This document shows positions 1-10,641 of a stretch of DNA of 64,000 nt, in pieces. Under the pieces are notes generated by a model. It did no database searches. It was given only the letters and a program-made list of their open reading frames with translations, and was not told the origin of the DNA. A program made the position numbers and the translations under genes. The stretch covers positions 21,624,333-21,688,332 of the forward strand of contig NC_092699.1 in the NCBI RefSeq assembly GCF_964275005.1. Reading direction: 5' to 3'. Positions within the stretch are counted from its first letter, which is position 1, and the number at the start of each line of letters is the position of its first letter. Origin of the DNA: Diadema setosum. Lineage: Eukaryota > Echinodermata > Echinoidea > Diadematoida > Diadematidae.

Positions 1-357
1 ACAAGGTTATGATATACTGTATACACCTGTAATCTGTAAGATGAGGTTACACCTTTTTGAAAGCTCTTGAAGTGTTTAATGAAGGAAAAATCAAGTTACA
101 TGTACATTGTATTTCATTTTTAATCTCGCACCACGAGGGAAAAATGCATGCAGACTTCATACCATAATTGTCAATGATTTCCAATCTGTAGACATGGGAT
201 CAGTTTACAAATTGAATTACACCGATGTCTCACAGCAATAACTACTGTTCATCTCTTTTTGACTTGCATATGGAAAGAATTCAAGAAGCTACGTGTGAAT
301 TGTAATCAATCAAAAGCACGCATTTTTGTATTTTGCGCAAGGTCCAGAAGAGTTAAT

Positions 358-363
358 TTTATT
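358..363 (-). terminator. Candidate poly(A) signal AATAAA for caspase A
   Basis: AATAAA on the minus strand 71 bp past the stop codon. This would give a very short 3' UTR. No other support for the cleavage site is visible, and nothing else is recognised in 1-433. Confidence 0.35.
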
Positions 364-433
364 TGCAGATAGAAAATGTAAACAATACGGCAACGGTTAG
401 AATTTAGAAGTAGAGTAGCCCTTGCACACGAAT

Positions 434-631
434 CTATTTGGGCTCTTCGTCAGACTCGGACTCGGTGAAGTCGATGCTAGTCCCCTCTTCGACGCCCTTC
501 CGGTCATCGGGCAAGTCCTCAGAATATCCCGGAAAGAAATAGAGTTTCTTCGTCAACATTGTCTGTGGAGCCGGCATCTGTTTGTACCTACCACTGTCTG
601 ATTCAAAGGCCCGAGCCACAAGATTATTGAC
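434..631 (-). CDS. CASP9: Caspase A exon 8: end of p10 and acidic tail
   Basis: 198 nt from CTCTAG|GTCAAT to the TAG at 436-434. It encodes YKQMPAPQTMLTKKLYFFPG and then a tail rich in Asp, Glu and Ser (FTESESDEEPK at the end). Human caspase-9 has YKQMPGCFNFLRKKLFF at the same place. The tail is absent from paralogue B. Confidence 0.92.
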   Translation of the reverse strand, partial: VNNLVARAFESDSGRYKQMPAPQTMLTKKLYFFPGYSEDLPDDRKGVEEGTSIDFTESESDEEPK

Positions 632-1383
632 CTAGAGTCACAGGAAAATAGAACCATTTATAAATAACGTCCAGCCATACATTGTACTGTGTAACATACG
701 TCCAGCCATACATTGTACTGTGTAACATGACAAATGGAAAAGAAGTGGGAAAGAGAATGATCAAGATGTAGCTGTGTTTGTCTCCTCATGCGATACAAGT
801 TATTTATAAATGTGCACGAATAATTTTGAATCAATCAGCTAGAAACGACTTAAATTTCAAATCTTTGTTTACATTTTTTTTAAAAGGACACACACTTTGA
901 GTTAAAATAATTTGTTGAAATACATAATCTGTAGGTTCCCAAAATGCAAATTACAGCACTTTTAAATACCACTGGCTCTACCATGATAAATTATAACACA
1001 GTGCTGAAAATTACAGTCATAATCATGATGAAATAATCGTAATCGTAACAATTTATAGTAAAGTACGCTGTCATAAGTCAGTAGTTATTATTTGACTTCA
1101 TTATTGTTAGCAAGATTTTTCCTCTGTCATTCAGACCTACCTCTGTCATCATGGAGAGGAGGTCCTGTGAGTGAGCAGATCTTAGGAAGACTTCTGTCAG
1201 AGCCTGAACGAACCAACTTCCTCTATCTGCGTTTCTCCATGACACAAATCCTATCCAACATGTCCATAGAAAATCAATACATGCGATACCAGGCAATCAC
1301 ATGTACAGACTGGGTGATCCATCTTTTCTAATATTTGTTACTTGTTTTTTTTTTTTTTTTTGTGTGTGTGTGTGTGTGTTTTG

Positions 1384-1414
<31 letters not shown>

Positions 1415-3673
1415 GCCTTTGAGCTCGTATAAAATCCTTTATGGCTTACTTTTTTTTTCTTTCTGACTTCATTGAATGCCAAAAATTAGTAAGAAAATAC
1501 GTTTCATGTAGGTTGATGCCTTATGAAACTACATGTATATGCGACCATGAATTTAAATTTAAGAGATTCTAGACATGGAATGGACAGTCGCTTCCATTAT
1601 CATTCCACACGTCGAACTGATTTTACTGATACATGTATTTTCATGACGTGTTCACATGTCATAAGCATTTAATCGAACAGATTATTTCAGTTTTACCGTG
1701 CACTAGCTGATTGGCAATTGAATCAATACTTTGGTTTGAGAAAAAGGGAAACAAAAACAAAAACACCAAAAACTACACCAAATACAACAGCAGCGCAGGC
1801 AGCAATAAAAACAACGACATTCTATTACCTGGCACTGTGGCATAGGCCAGCAGAACGTCACTCTGGGTTGGTAGTTTAGACCCGCTTGACCTGCTCGAGT
1901 CCTCCAAGTCCATCTCGTGCAATCCCTGTGCTATACTGTCCACCATGCCTCCTGCCTGGTCCGACGAAGTAACCATGGTGCTATCTGTGTCGTCAACTCC
2001 CTCGTCAAATTTGTCTGGAGTAAAGCATATATGACGTCATCAGGACGAAACGTCATCGCCGTTCTTGACTATGATATTTTATTCAGACATCATTATCATC
2101 ACCCATACATCATTTTCATCATCATTTTCATAAAAATGAACTTTCCCTTCATCATTGTGTTCCCCTTATTATCATGTATTACATACAATGTAGTTTGTCT
2201 GGAATAAAGCATACATTACGTCACCAGCACGAAACGTCATCGCCGTTCTTGATAATGATTGTTTATTCAGGCATTATTTTCATCAACCATACATCATTTT
2301 CATCACTATAGTCTTAATAATGAACTTCCCTTCATTATTGTGTTACCCTGTATTATCATAATTTGTCTTTTGCCTCTTGAAAGCGTCATATCTTTCTTTT
2401 ATGCGAAATTGTTAGTTTATGTATGATACTCAACCTCGGATCGTCCTTAAGCGACGATCATACTCAATCAAAGTTGACGGTCTGATATACCTCCGCGACA
2501 AGCTTGCACGAAGAAGAGCTTGGGTTTATTGGCTAGCGTCGGACATCGCTTCGGATTGAATAAATCTACCAGGTCTGTTATAGCCACTGCTTCGTCATCG
2601 GTACCGTAGATGACATCTCGCTCACCATGGGTTAGGATGGCTACTATTAGGCAATCATAGGGCAGATGGCTCCTACGAGAAAGACTCTTTAAGCACTGCA
2701 TAATTGCCTACAGGGAGAGAAATGAATGTAAAGTTTTCAACTTGAACATATCAATTCATTAATCCCGTTACTAACAGAGAAAGAATGTAAGGTGTGAGTG
2801 TGACACATTGAGCATTTTGTTCCTGTATGACTGCATGTTAAATCTTACTGTGACTGATACAATGTAAGTATTTTAAGTTATGTACAGATTTTGCCATAGT
2901 TTATTCATGGCTCGAGACTAACTTTTTTGTTTGGTGGCCCGATGGGGCCACCAAAATCCTAAATTTCAAATTTTTGGTGGCCCGAGAGAAAAATTTGGTG
3001 TCCCGAAACAAAACAATAAAAAATTAAAAGTCCTTTTTTTTAATGAGTCAAATATCTAAGATTTATGATAGCAAGAATTAGAAGTGGGACATATCTACTC
3101 ATAAATAAACTTCAACAAACTTGCAACACTCACTCTCAGGCATTCATTCAGTCCTTTTCATCCATCCTTTGAACAAATTTAACTGCTAATTTCCGGCGCA
3201 AACAGTTACGAATTTATTGACATACTTTTCCCAAAATTTTGGTGGCCCGAGGCGGGCCACCAAATTTGCCCTTTTTTTAAATTTGGTGGCCCGACTTTCA
3301 TTTTTGGTGGCCCCGGGCCACCGGGCCACCGTTAGTGTCGAGCCTTGGTTTATTGGATGTGGGGTAGAAGACCTGCGGGTCATGGTAATTAACTTGCCCC
3401 TGGCAGCCCTGTTTTCTATGTCACATATAGGGATTTTTTTTCTCTCTCATTTTTGCTTTGTCTCTGTGTTATAATTTATCTTATTTTTGTTATGCTGAAT
3501 CAAATGTGTTTTGTGTTTACCCATGTACATGTGCAATGTCTGAAACGCCGAATAAAATAATAATAATAATAATAATAATAATGATAATAATAATAATAAT
3601 AACAACAATAATAATGATAATAATAATGATGAACATAATAATAACAATAATGATAGTAATAATGATGATGATG

Positions 3674-3710
<37 letters not shown>

Positions 3711-6700
3711 TAATAATAATTTGATCTTTCACTTAGTCGAATATTACGTCTGCGGGCTGGCGGCTTCTTGACGCTTGAATTCAGTTGGCATTTTGATTTT
3801 TTTTTTCGTATCAATCATTTTTCTCTAATGCTTCGTAAGATAACACGACATTTCCAATTTCAAAAACACAAAAGACACAACACTGCTTATCACATTTCAC
3901 AACGAGGTGACAAAATCAACAGTAATGTGTTTTGAGAAAAAAAGTTTTGCTGAAAGCCAATGCGTAAGAGATGAAGTCGTCTGTGATAGACTATATTCAA
4001 TTCAATTAAAATATTTCAGTTCCATCCTTACTAGAAATACATAATACACGGTGATACATTTATCAATTCAACTGTTCACAATTTGAAAGGACAAATCATT
4101 GAGTATTATAGTAAATGTACGTACGAATAATAATTTGGCGGAGAAAGAACAGTGTACTCTTTAGAATTGTAAAAAAAAAAAAAAAAAAACTAAACAAAAT
4201 AATATGATAGGCTTGCATTATTTCAGTATCAATATTTGATATTGATTTCTTACACAATATAGTTTTTGCTGCAACTCACCCTGCTCGTTAGATCCTCAAA
4301 AACCGTTACATTAAAGTAGAGTTGTCTGAAGACATTCTTCAGATTATTTCGATCGATGTCGGTCCCTTTACGTGGTTTCCTTGTCCTGAAATTCTTGTTG
4401 TTGATGATCACCGCGTGCCCTCGTGGTTGTGCTGACATTCTGTACACCTGAGGTTTTGATAAAACAGTTTGATGACGTGACAGTAGGGAACCACCAAACC
4501 GAATAGGAATAATAAGGCAATAGGGTGCGATTATGGAAACGTTTTGAAACACTTATCAACATAAATTACGGCAGGATACAGGATTAGATTTTATACTGTT
4601 CATTCCCGAATCCTGATCATAGCAATGACCAATTAATACAAAAACTCGGAAATCAACAAAAGGGGCAGCAAAAATTATATTTCATGCAGTTAAAATATTG
4701 ACTTCCGAAGTTAGGAAAATTTACTGGACCGTGTTTGTGGACATACACAATATAAAGCCATAGTCAAATCGGGTGAGATGACGATTTAATACAAAAAGAA
4801 ATGATCTTGATCTTGACTCTATATACGAAGTTGCTTATCAAAGAGTTAATCTCGTCAAACTGATTCTCAACAGAAAGAGGATCATTATGATATATCAAAT
4901 GGGTCAGTCAAATACCGGTTAGTGATTGACTAAACACAGTCACGTGATAGAGGAGCATTGGTTATGTTCGCCCATGGGAGAACATTATTGTAATGTTCTC
5001 CCATGGGAAAACATTTTCACGTAACAATGACAGAAGGACCTGCGCACACACAGTGAATTTGGCTCTAAGCGAGCGCGCGATCGAGTGCGTTGTGCTAGTG
5101 GTTGACGTTGACGTTGACGTATTTGACTAACCCAGCATACAATATAACAGATGATGACTGTTGTTGTCGGGAACATACCAAACGTTCCACCCTCAGGGTT
5201 TGAAATGCTATTTCGGGAGGCTATAACAAGTCCCTCGACTTCGTCTCGGGACTTATAACCTCCCTCAACAGCATGTCAAACCCTTCGGGTGGAACAATCG
5301 GTATGTTCCCCGCCCCCGCCAGTCGTCATCTATATGATTTACCTGACATGAACATCCATGCAGGCAAAGGGCTATCAAAGGATGTATAATCTACCCTTCA
5401 TCTCTATATTTTCATCTGTAACACCGCGACTGATATACGGCTTTATTATTCCCTTTTCACGAAACCTGCAGATAGATTGGATTTTCCTTTGAACATTAAT
5501 GTGCGCTATGGCATATGTTGCCGTTTCTGTCTCTCAAGAGAATTCCTGCTGTCAAAATGGAGTAGTTGATATTGAACAGAGTGTGAGAGTTCAAATCACA
5601 CACTGTACATCTGTAGCCCGCAAAACTATACTTTTTCAGACGTAAACAGTGTATTTGTGTTACTGTATCAACTGTGTTATTTTCATGTGATTACATGTTA
5701 TGTTACTGTTTATTGTCATTCTCATTTGGCTGAATAAATAATAATAATGATAATAATAAAAAGGGTAATTACCTTTTCAGTATCATTTAGATCACGGTAG
5801 GGGGAAAAATCACGGGGAGTATTCATCTGGTCGGTACTCAGGTCACCTGACGACCCCGGAGCTGGCCAGGGGGCTTTGACGACAGAGGCTGCTGCATGGA
5901 ACAGAGAACAAGTCACGACCAGTGCCCTGTTGCATAAAACCCTTACCGCTTCAAATTAGCGGTAAAGCTTATAATCCTTGATGCTGATTGGCTGTGATGC
6001 CTAATTTTGACGGTAGTTACCATTGAAATTCAACGGTAAGTTTTATGCAACAGGCCACAGGTCATACTCTGTCATTATGAGCTCTCTCCCCCTCCCTCTC
6101 TCTCTCCCCCTCTCTTTTCTTCTTTCCCCCCCCCCCCCCCTCTCTCTCTCTCTCTCTCTGGTATATCAATAAAAATGTCAACAGCATTTTCCAATGGCCA
6201 TATTGCAGTAAAATGTCTTTCAAAAAATCACGCAGAACTGTGAAATCTTATTCTCAATTCTCCAGAAAATATCACTCTCCATTAGTAGTCTTTTTTTTTA
6301 AGTTTACTCTACCTACATGACCTATTGATTACAGGAATAATGGTCAAAACTGCGAAATTCTGTATCAAAATAATATTCTTATAAATTTCTTTTAGTGGCT
6401 TTCATGTTTATGTTCCGTCACACATCAACTATGAACTATCATCTTACAACGCAGGTGGATGTGTTCCTGTAGTATTAGAGATGCTAATTATACCTGTTAC
6501 TTGTATATCTATTTGTCATCGTCTTATTTTATTTAGGGGAGCGTCTTCAGTGTTTGAGCACGAAATTTTGAGCAAAGATGGACGCAACTAACAAGAATAA
6601 AAACATCGGATGACTGCCTGTGTAGTTCCTCAGGCTCGACGTGAGTTTCATGACATGAGCGATGGCAAAATTTTCGTGTTGAACCATTGTTTCCTTATAG

Positions 6701-8238
6701 TGTGCTCTTTGGGTAAACTTATTCATAACGATTCGCATCGTCGTGTAATATAGCCTCTGGGTGTGACGTGAGTGCCATTTTTTGACCTTCTGTACTTTGT
6801 TTCGCCTGTTGATTGACTCTTTTGATTGACTTTTGAACATGTTTAGAGTCCACTTCGCACGAATTTAAGATTCCATATTCACACTGGCATCTCGTGTCAA
6901 CTTCGGGACAGCAATGCTTTTCCCGAGGGTCCTGTCATCATTACCCCACCATTGCCAGGTACCCAATTTAGCATCTGGGTCGAGATGGACAATGTTAGAA
7001 AAAGCATCTCCACTGACGTTACAAGCACTTGTCTTGATTCGAACCGTCTCAAAGTCAAAAATCTGATCCATCGCGTAACATTACGCCCAGTATAAGATTA
7101 TCACTGTATATACTTTATAGCCAACTCTTCACTATATTGCAACTTCCAGTAGTTTCCCCAACAATTTTACTTGATTTGTAGATTTGCTGAGGTGATCGAA
7201 GTCATACCTGAGAGTTTGCAAGTGAAAGTCTTGGATCCGGTCTCTGTTCGGATGGTAGGTCCAATGTAACCCAAGAGTTTCGCCAGGTGCATCTGATTGG
7301 CCTCCACCAATGATTCGACGAATGCGGGGAACGCATTTGGTCCCCTTGTTTCTAGGTCCATTAGTAAAGCCTGGTTCCTTGCCATTTTGCTAGACTTGGA
7401 CTGCCAATATGGTGCAGCAAACATAGAATATCAATTGTAATAATAGATACTGTATGTTGCGATGATCAGAGTAAAGATGAGTTAAACTATGTCAATCCAC
7501 TTCATCTATACTGTTATATTCACAACCTCTTCACTGCGGTGGGCTGAAAATATGCAAATGTGTATGTGCAAACGATAACATGGAAGAAGCTCTGGGAGAT
7601 ACAGTATGTTTCGAGATCTTATCTTCCCTAATATTCAATCTTTTTTTTTTTTATTTGTTTGCCCTTTTATATATGCATATATATATATATATATTTGGTA
7701 TTCTATCAATTTCCCTTTCTACTCTTCTTTTCGTTATTCATTGTTTTTCTTTGAGCAATGATCAAAAGGGAAAATGGCCCGTAAGACCGACACATTAAGC
7801 CCTATGTTATAATATCGGCCTCTTTGCCTGGTGCCGAAATGATAAGCTGTATGTCTCATTGACTTTTTTTTTTTCAATGTCGAACTCATGACCAGGACTC
7901 ATGACCCGTGTGATTCGTGGGTATCCTTCTCCTGGAATGACCCCAATTCTGATACCAGGGTTTGGCAGTAAAAAACATTCGGCGAAACTCGTGACACGTT
8001 TCCCATGCTGACGTGGACTTTCATTAGTCGAAGTGACTAACTTACTTATCTAAATGATCTTATAAGTATCATTCAGTAGGAGCGGTGCACGGGTTATGTT
8101 TTTCGACGGTCATAATAGTAATCACAATCACTCATTATTGTGAAAATGCCCTCGGATCTATTATTGTTGCTCTTCTCTCACGGCTGTCAGTGCTATCAAC
8201 AACGTGAAGGCTTTTGACAGAGCCTAAAATTCCCCGGC

Positions 8239-8277
<39 letters not shown>

Positions 8278-8716
8278 ATTTTGGTACGTGTCTGCTCGTA
8301 CCATCATAGCTTCATGATATATATTCATTCCGATGTTGACACCAGTCTATACCAGGTGAATTGGTTACGTCAAAACATGAATGTAAAGGATTTCTTTAAA
8401 TGATGAATGCTAATATCTGAGGAATAATAATAAGAGCATGTTAGGCCTACATTGATCGATTTTGGTTTTGCTTTTACATTTTAGAATTGATATACAGCTT
8501 GGATTTCGAAGATTCATATCTCACAGACGATTCATCCGAACGAAGAGAATTTGAGAATACTCATGTATAACTAAGAATACAAACCAGAAATTCTTCTACA
8601 TGGTGAGGTTGAAAGATCCTCTTTGAGACGAGTTTCTGGCAAACTAGATCGGTGTCAGTATCCCTAGCAAGATCCGGCAGATGACTGCGAAGTAAGGCCC
8701 TGTGTCTCTTTTCCAT
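434..8716 (-). CDS. CASP9: CARD-containing initiator caspase, caspase-9 type (paralogue A), complete, 8 exons, 440 aa
   Basis: Cysteine protease zymogen. The family is recruited through its CARD to an Apaf-1-like apoptosome and then cleaves executioner caspases in the cytosol. The coding exons join as 8716-8585, 7400-7208, 5891-5773, 4447-4280, 2707-2491, 2014-1829, 1250-1141 and 631-434 (1323 nt with stop), all with GT-AG ends and consistent phases. Residues 1 to about 95 form the CARD; the segment MDLETRGPNAF strongly recalls DLETRG of human caspase-9. The p20 domain starts near residue 149 (RGHAVIINN), with catalytic His231 in ILTHG and Cys274 in QACRG. The p10 domain carries GFVSWRNADRGSW. 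Human caspase-9 has QACGG, so the active site here is the more usual caspase form. The C-terminus runs about 30 residues past FFPG as an acidic tail. The start codon is supported because exon 1 has exactly the length of the paralogue's first exon. The exact orthology (caspase-9 versus caspase-2) is inferred from motifs only. Confidence 0.9.
667..728. repeat. Two tandem 31-bp units in caspase A intron 7
   Basis: The unit beginning ACGTCCAGCCATACATTG occurs at 667-697 and again, unchanged, at 698-728. The rest of this 509-bp intron (632-1140) shows nothing recognisable. Confidence 0.9.
1141..1250 (-). CDS. CASP9: Caspase A exon 7: p10 core
   Basis: 110 nt, identical in length and phase to paralogue B. 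It encodes FVSWRNADRGSWFVQALTEV; human caspase-9 has FVSWRDPKSGSWYVETL. The donor is GAG|GTAGGT. Confidence 0.93.
1359..1412. repeat. (TG)n followed by (TTTTG)n microsatellite
   Basis: A run of TG dinucleotides passes into TTTTG pentanucleotides, preceded by a T-run. It lies in caspase A intron 6 (1251-1828), which shows nothing else of note. Confidence 0.9.
1829..2014 (-). CDS. CASP9: Caspase A exon 6: p20-p10 linker and start of p10
   Basis: 186 nt between ACTCCAG and GTAATA. It encodes DKFDEGVDDTDSTMVTSSDQ, several Asp residues that could serve as interdomain cleavage sites, and KLPTQSDVLLAYATVPG at the p10 start. The acceptor region is duplicated further into the intron (see 2011-2370). 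Confidence 0.9.
2011..2370. repeat. 184-bp imperfect tandem duplication overlapping a 3' splice site
   Basis: The unit starting at 2011 (TTGTCTGGAGTAAAGCATA) recurs at 2195 (TTGTCTGGAATAAAGCATA) with many matches through the segment CGAAACGTCATCGCCGTTCT. The first unit contains the acceptor and first four bases of caspase A exon 6, so the second unit carries a decoy acceptor within the intron (2015-2490). Confidence 0.85.
2491..2707 (-). CDS. CASP9: Caspase A exon 5: catalytic His and Cys of p20
   Basis: 217 nt, phase 0 in and 1 out. It encodes VAILTHGERDVIYGTDDEAV and KPKLFFVQACRG. The split codon joins the next exon to give QACRGD. Confidence 0.95.
2909..3344. mobile_element. Miniature inverted-repeat element with GGTGGCCC modules
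   Basis: The ends GGCTCGAGACTAAC and GTTAGTGTCGAGCC are near-perfect inverted repeats. Internally, GGTGGCCCGA and its complement occur several times in both orientations, so the element can fold extensively. It has no coding capacity and lies in caspase A intron 4. The superfamily is not recognised. Confidence 0.7.
3551..3721. repeat. (AAT)n microsatellite with interruptions
   Basis: About 170 bp of AAT trinucleotides with scattered AAC and ATG units. It gives long meaningless Ile, Tyr or Leu runs on translation. Confidence 0.95.
4280..4447 (-). CDS. CASP9: Caspase A exon 4: start of p20 catalytic domain
   Basis: 168 nt, phase 0 at both ends, the same length as in paralogue B. It encodes RGHAVIINNKNF, the Arg-bearing RKGTDIDRNNL segment (the Arg before GTD lies at the substrate-binding position of caspases) and FEDLTSR. 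Confidence 0.92.
4971..5007. repeat. Perfect 17-bp inverted repeat with 3-bp loop
   Basis: CCCATGGGAGAACATTA at 4971-4987, loop TTG, and its exact complement at 4991-5007. It lies in caspase A intron 3 (4448-5772). Confidence 0.9.
5169..5310. mobile_element. Foldback (palindromic) miniature element
   Basis: The outer arms GGGAACATACC and GGTATGTTCCC and the inner arms GGGTTTGA/TCAAACCC, GGGAGG/CCTCCC and AAGTCCC/GGGACTT pair in order, leaving a small loop near 5236-5248. It has no coding capacity and lies in caspase A intron 3. Confidence 0.75.
5773..5891 (-). CDS. CASP9: Caspase A exon 3: CARD-p20 linker
   Basis: 119 nt between ATGCAG and GTAATT. It encodes a Pro/Ser/Asp-rich linker (APWPAPGSSGDLSTD...) without a domain of its own. 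Phase in 1, out 0, as in paralogue B. A palindromic element begins only about 33 bp upstream of its acceptor in transcript direction (5925-6055). Confidence 0.85.
5925..6055. mobile_element. Short inverted-repeat element, ends CCTGTTGCATAAAAC
   Basis: The ends CCTGTTGCATAAAAC and GTTTTATGCAACAGG (the second with one interruption) are inverted. Internally, CTTACCG and CGGTAAG pair. It lies just upstream, in transcript direction, of caspase A exon 3. The superfamily is not certain; the flanking TGCC/GGCCAC suggests a hAT-like MITE. Confidence 0.6.
6086..6160. repeat. (CT)n with a poly-C tract
   Basis: Pyrimidine-rich low-complexity run in caspase A intron 2 (5892-7207). The rest of this intron holds two same-frame minus-strand ORFs without recognisable domains (see rejected list). 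Confidence 0.9.
7208..7400 (-). CDS. CASP9: Caspase A exon 2: second half of CARD plus linker
   Basis: 193 nt, enters in phase 0 after TTGGCAG and leaves in phase 1 at CTCTCAG|GTATGA. It encodes SKSSKMARNQALLMDLETRG and then AFVESLVEANQMHLAKLLGY, the last CARD helices, followed by a Thr-rich linker. It is 66 nt shorter than the paralogue's exon 2; the missing part is the Gln/Pro-rich linker. Confidence 0.9.
8240..8274. repeat. (CAA)n microsatellite
   Basis: About eleven CAA units in caspase A intron 1 (7401-8584), which otherwise shows nothing recognisable. Confidence 0.9.
8585..8716 (-). CDS. CASP9: Caspase A exon 1: start codon and first half of CARD
   Basis: 132 nt, 44 codons, from ATG at 8716. 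The reading frame gives RALLRSHLPDLARD, then RIFQPHHVEEFL, the same pattern as paralogue B (FEPHHIEKFQ) and human caspase-9 (FRPHMIEDIQ). The donor is GTTTGT, a weaker match to consensus than the other donors in this gene. The exon length equals exon 1 of paralogue B, which supports both the start and the splice site. Confidence 0.85.
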
Positions 8717-9968
8717 GATCCTTTCAGTCTTTTCTTCAAGAGAATGAAAACTAATGAAAATTCAAAAAACATTCGTAAGACTTTCCTTCAGTTTGATTTT
8801 GAGTCGGTTTTGATCTATTTAGTTTTTATTTTGTTATGCAGGCATACTAGTTTCAACCAGTGTTTCACGGATAGATTACCGGTAAATAATGTTTCCAAAG
8901 AAGACGTCCCGTTACATGTTAAACGGTCATTCTAAATACGACGTATTCAGACTGTTCAGTCTATTCGCAAATGTTAATACGATACAATGTTTTATTGTAA
9001 ATTTGGTGTTACAACTCTCTTGAACTCGCGCGTATTTCATGAATACATGTATATGAAATCTTACAGACAGACATGATACATTAAAAAAATTCCTTGCGCC
9101 TTATTCAACAAAACTTCAACAAAAATTTGATCGACATTTCATCGGCAATGCCAGAACAGCAAATTTTGCCTGCAGCGGAAGATTTTTTTTTTCTTCCAAT
9201 GAAGAATGCACAAAAGAAAATGACATAAAAATTGCAAGATTCGTGGTAAAGCAACTACACAAAGTAATTATATAGTAGGCTTCACAGGGCATCATAACAA
9301 GATAGAAAATTACAATCCTGATTAAAATATGGTGCACAAAAATATAAGACCCGGACGTCGAAAGAAGCATTTAAACTCGTCGCAGACTCTGGTATTTCCG
9401 TTTCCTGCCCTGAAGTGAATTGATCACAACACTTGAAGTTATCCGAAAACACAAAGATAAGCAGTTATTCTAGTTGAAACGGCGCTTTTACTTGTGGGTA
9501 AGTGGAGCAGTGATATTACAGTATAGTGATATCCAGTGTATTCAGTTCTAACAAATTCTTTGAACGAGTGTATTCTGGTCTGACTTCGCCTCGTCTGTCT
9601 GAAGTTCACTTATTGTCATAGGTCTATTTCATCATCAGGTATATTGGAATGCTGCCGGGCAATAAAATTGCTGGTCGTGCAAACATACACAAGTGGATAC
9701 TTTGGTAAAGTCAACAGTATCGGACGCATAATCATAAACGATGTGAAATCAGGCGTACTGTGTAATACGCAGGAACAGTTATGGGGATATCCTAGTATTT
9801 TAGCAGGGGGATGTTGTAACCATTGTATCATTGTAAAATGACGATGATCAATTCTATCAACATTCATTGTGTTGTAAAAGTATGAAAGGGTAACAAGAGG
9901 TAAGTGAAGAAACTTATGTTCATGCTGCCAAAAAAAAAAAAAAATTATACTAAGGATATAATATGCAC

Positions 9969-9970
<2 letters not shown>

Positions 9971-10022
<52 letters not shown>

Positions 10023-10024
10023 CA
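9971..10024. repeat. (CA)n microsatellite
   Basis: About 26 CA units with one CG interruption. Confidence 0.95.
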
Positions 10025-10302
10025 TTACCTAGCAACTCCAGATATTCAAGTGGGTAAAACATTAATGTGTAGTAAAGTCGGTGATAAACAGTATAATACT
10101 TCTCGAGATGCAAAAACAAACGAAGACCAGGAAGTCACGAACATCACGTCACAGACGACCTGCATTCAAAGTTTAGAAGTATTTGAAGCAAAAGAGCATG
10201 ACTAGTACGCCTTCCTCATATTCACCTACATATATTTCTATTATGTATCTCAATTACATGAACGTAATCAAAGGTTGTGGCGGATCTTGATTACCGTATA
10301 GG

Positions 10303-10641
10303 CCTATTGACCGATTCGGGTTCGTTGAGGGCAGCAGACATTTTACGGCACAGGGCGCAGCCATAGTGGGTGTATCAGCCGACCCCCCCCCCCCCCTGCT
10401 CTCCCCCACCCCGGGGCAACATGTTTACACGCACTTGTAACAAAGGTTCGCGCACTAAGCAAGCATTCGCGCACTCAGTACGAGACGCCTATTGGCTAAA
10501 GCAGTTTTTCATTCTGCGCGCGTGCTAATGTAGGGAGAGGGGTGGGGGAGTGCGGAGGGGGGGGGGGGGTCGGCTGATACACCCACTATGGCTGCGCCCA
10601 TGCCAAAAATACACATAGCGCGTCACAGAATCGGTCAATAC
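10303..10641. mobile_element. Nested inverted-repeat elements
   Basis: Outer arms near 10305-10317 (TTGACCGATTC) and 10628-10639 (GAATCGGTCAA) enclose an inner element at 10353-10599. The inner ends read GGGCGCAGCCATAGTGGGTG and continue through TATCAGCCGA into a C-run; the right end is the exact inverse of about 38 bp. The core between the arms is CG-rich. This looks like one miniature element inserted within another. No coding sequence. Confidence 0.75.

Noticed and set aside
3447-3814. Overlapping ORFs of poly-Ile, poly-Leu and poly-Tyr
   Set aside because: Direct product of the (AAT)n microsatellite.
6547-7071. Two minus-strand ORFs (97 and 68 codons) in the same frame within caspase A intron 2
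   Set aside because: No recognisable domain, no counterpart in paralogue B and no splice signals joining them to the caspase; probably chance.
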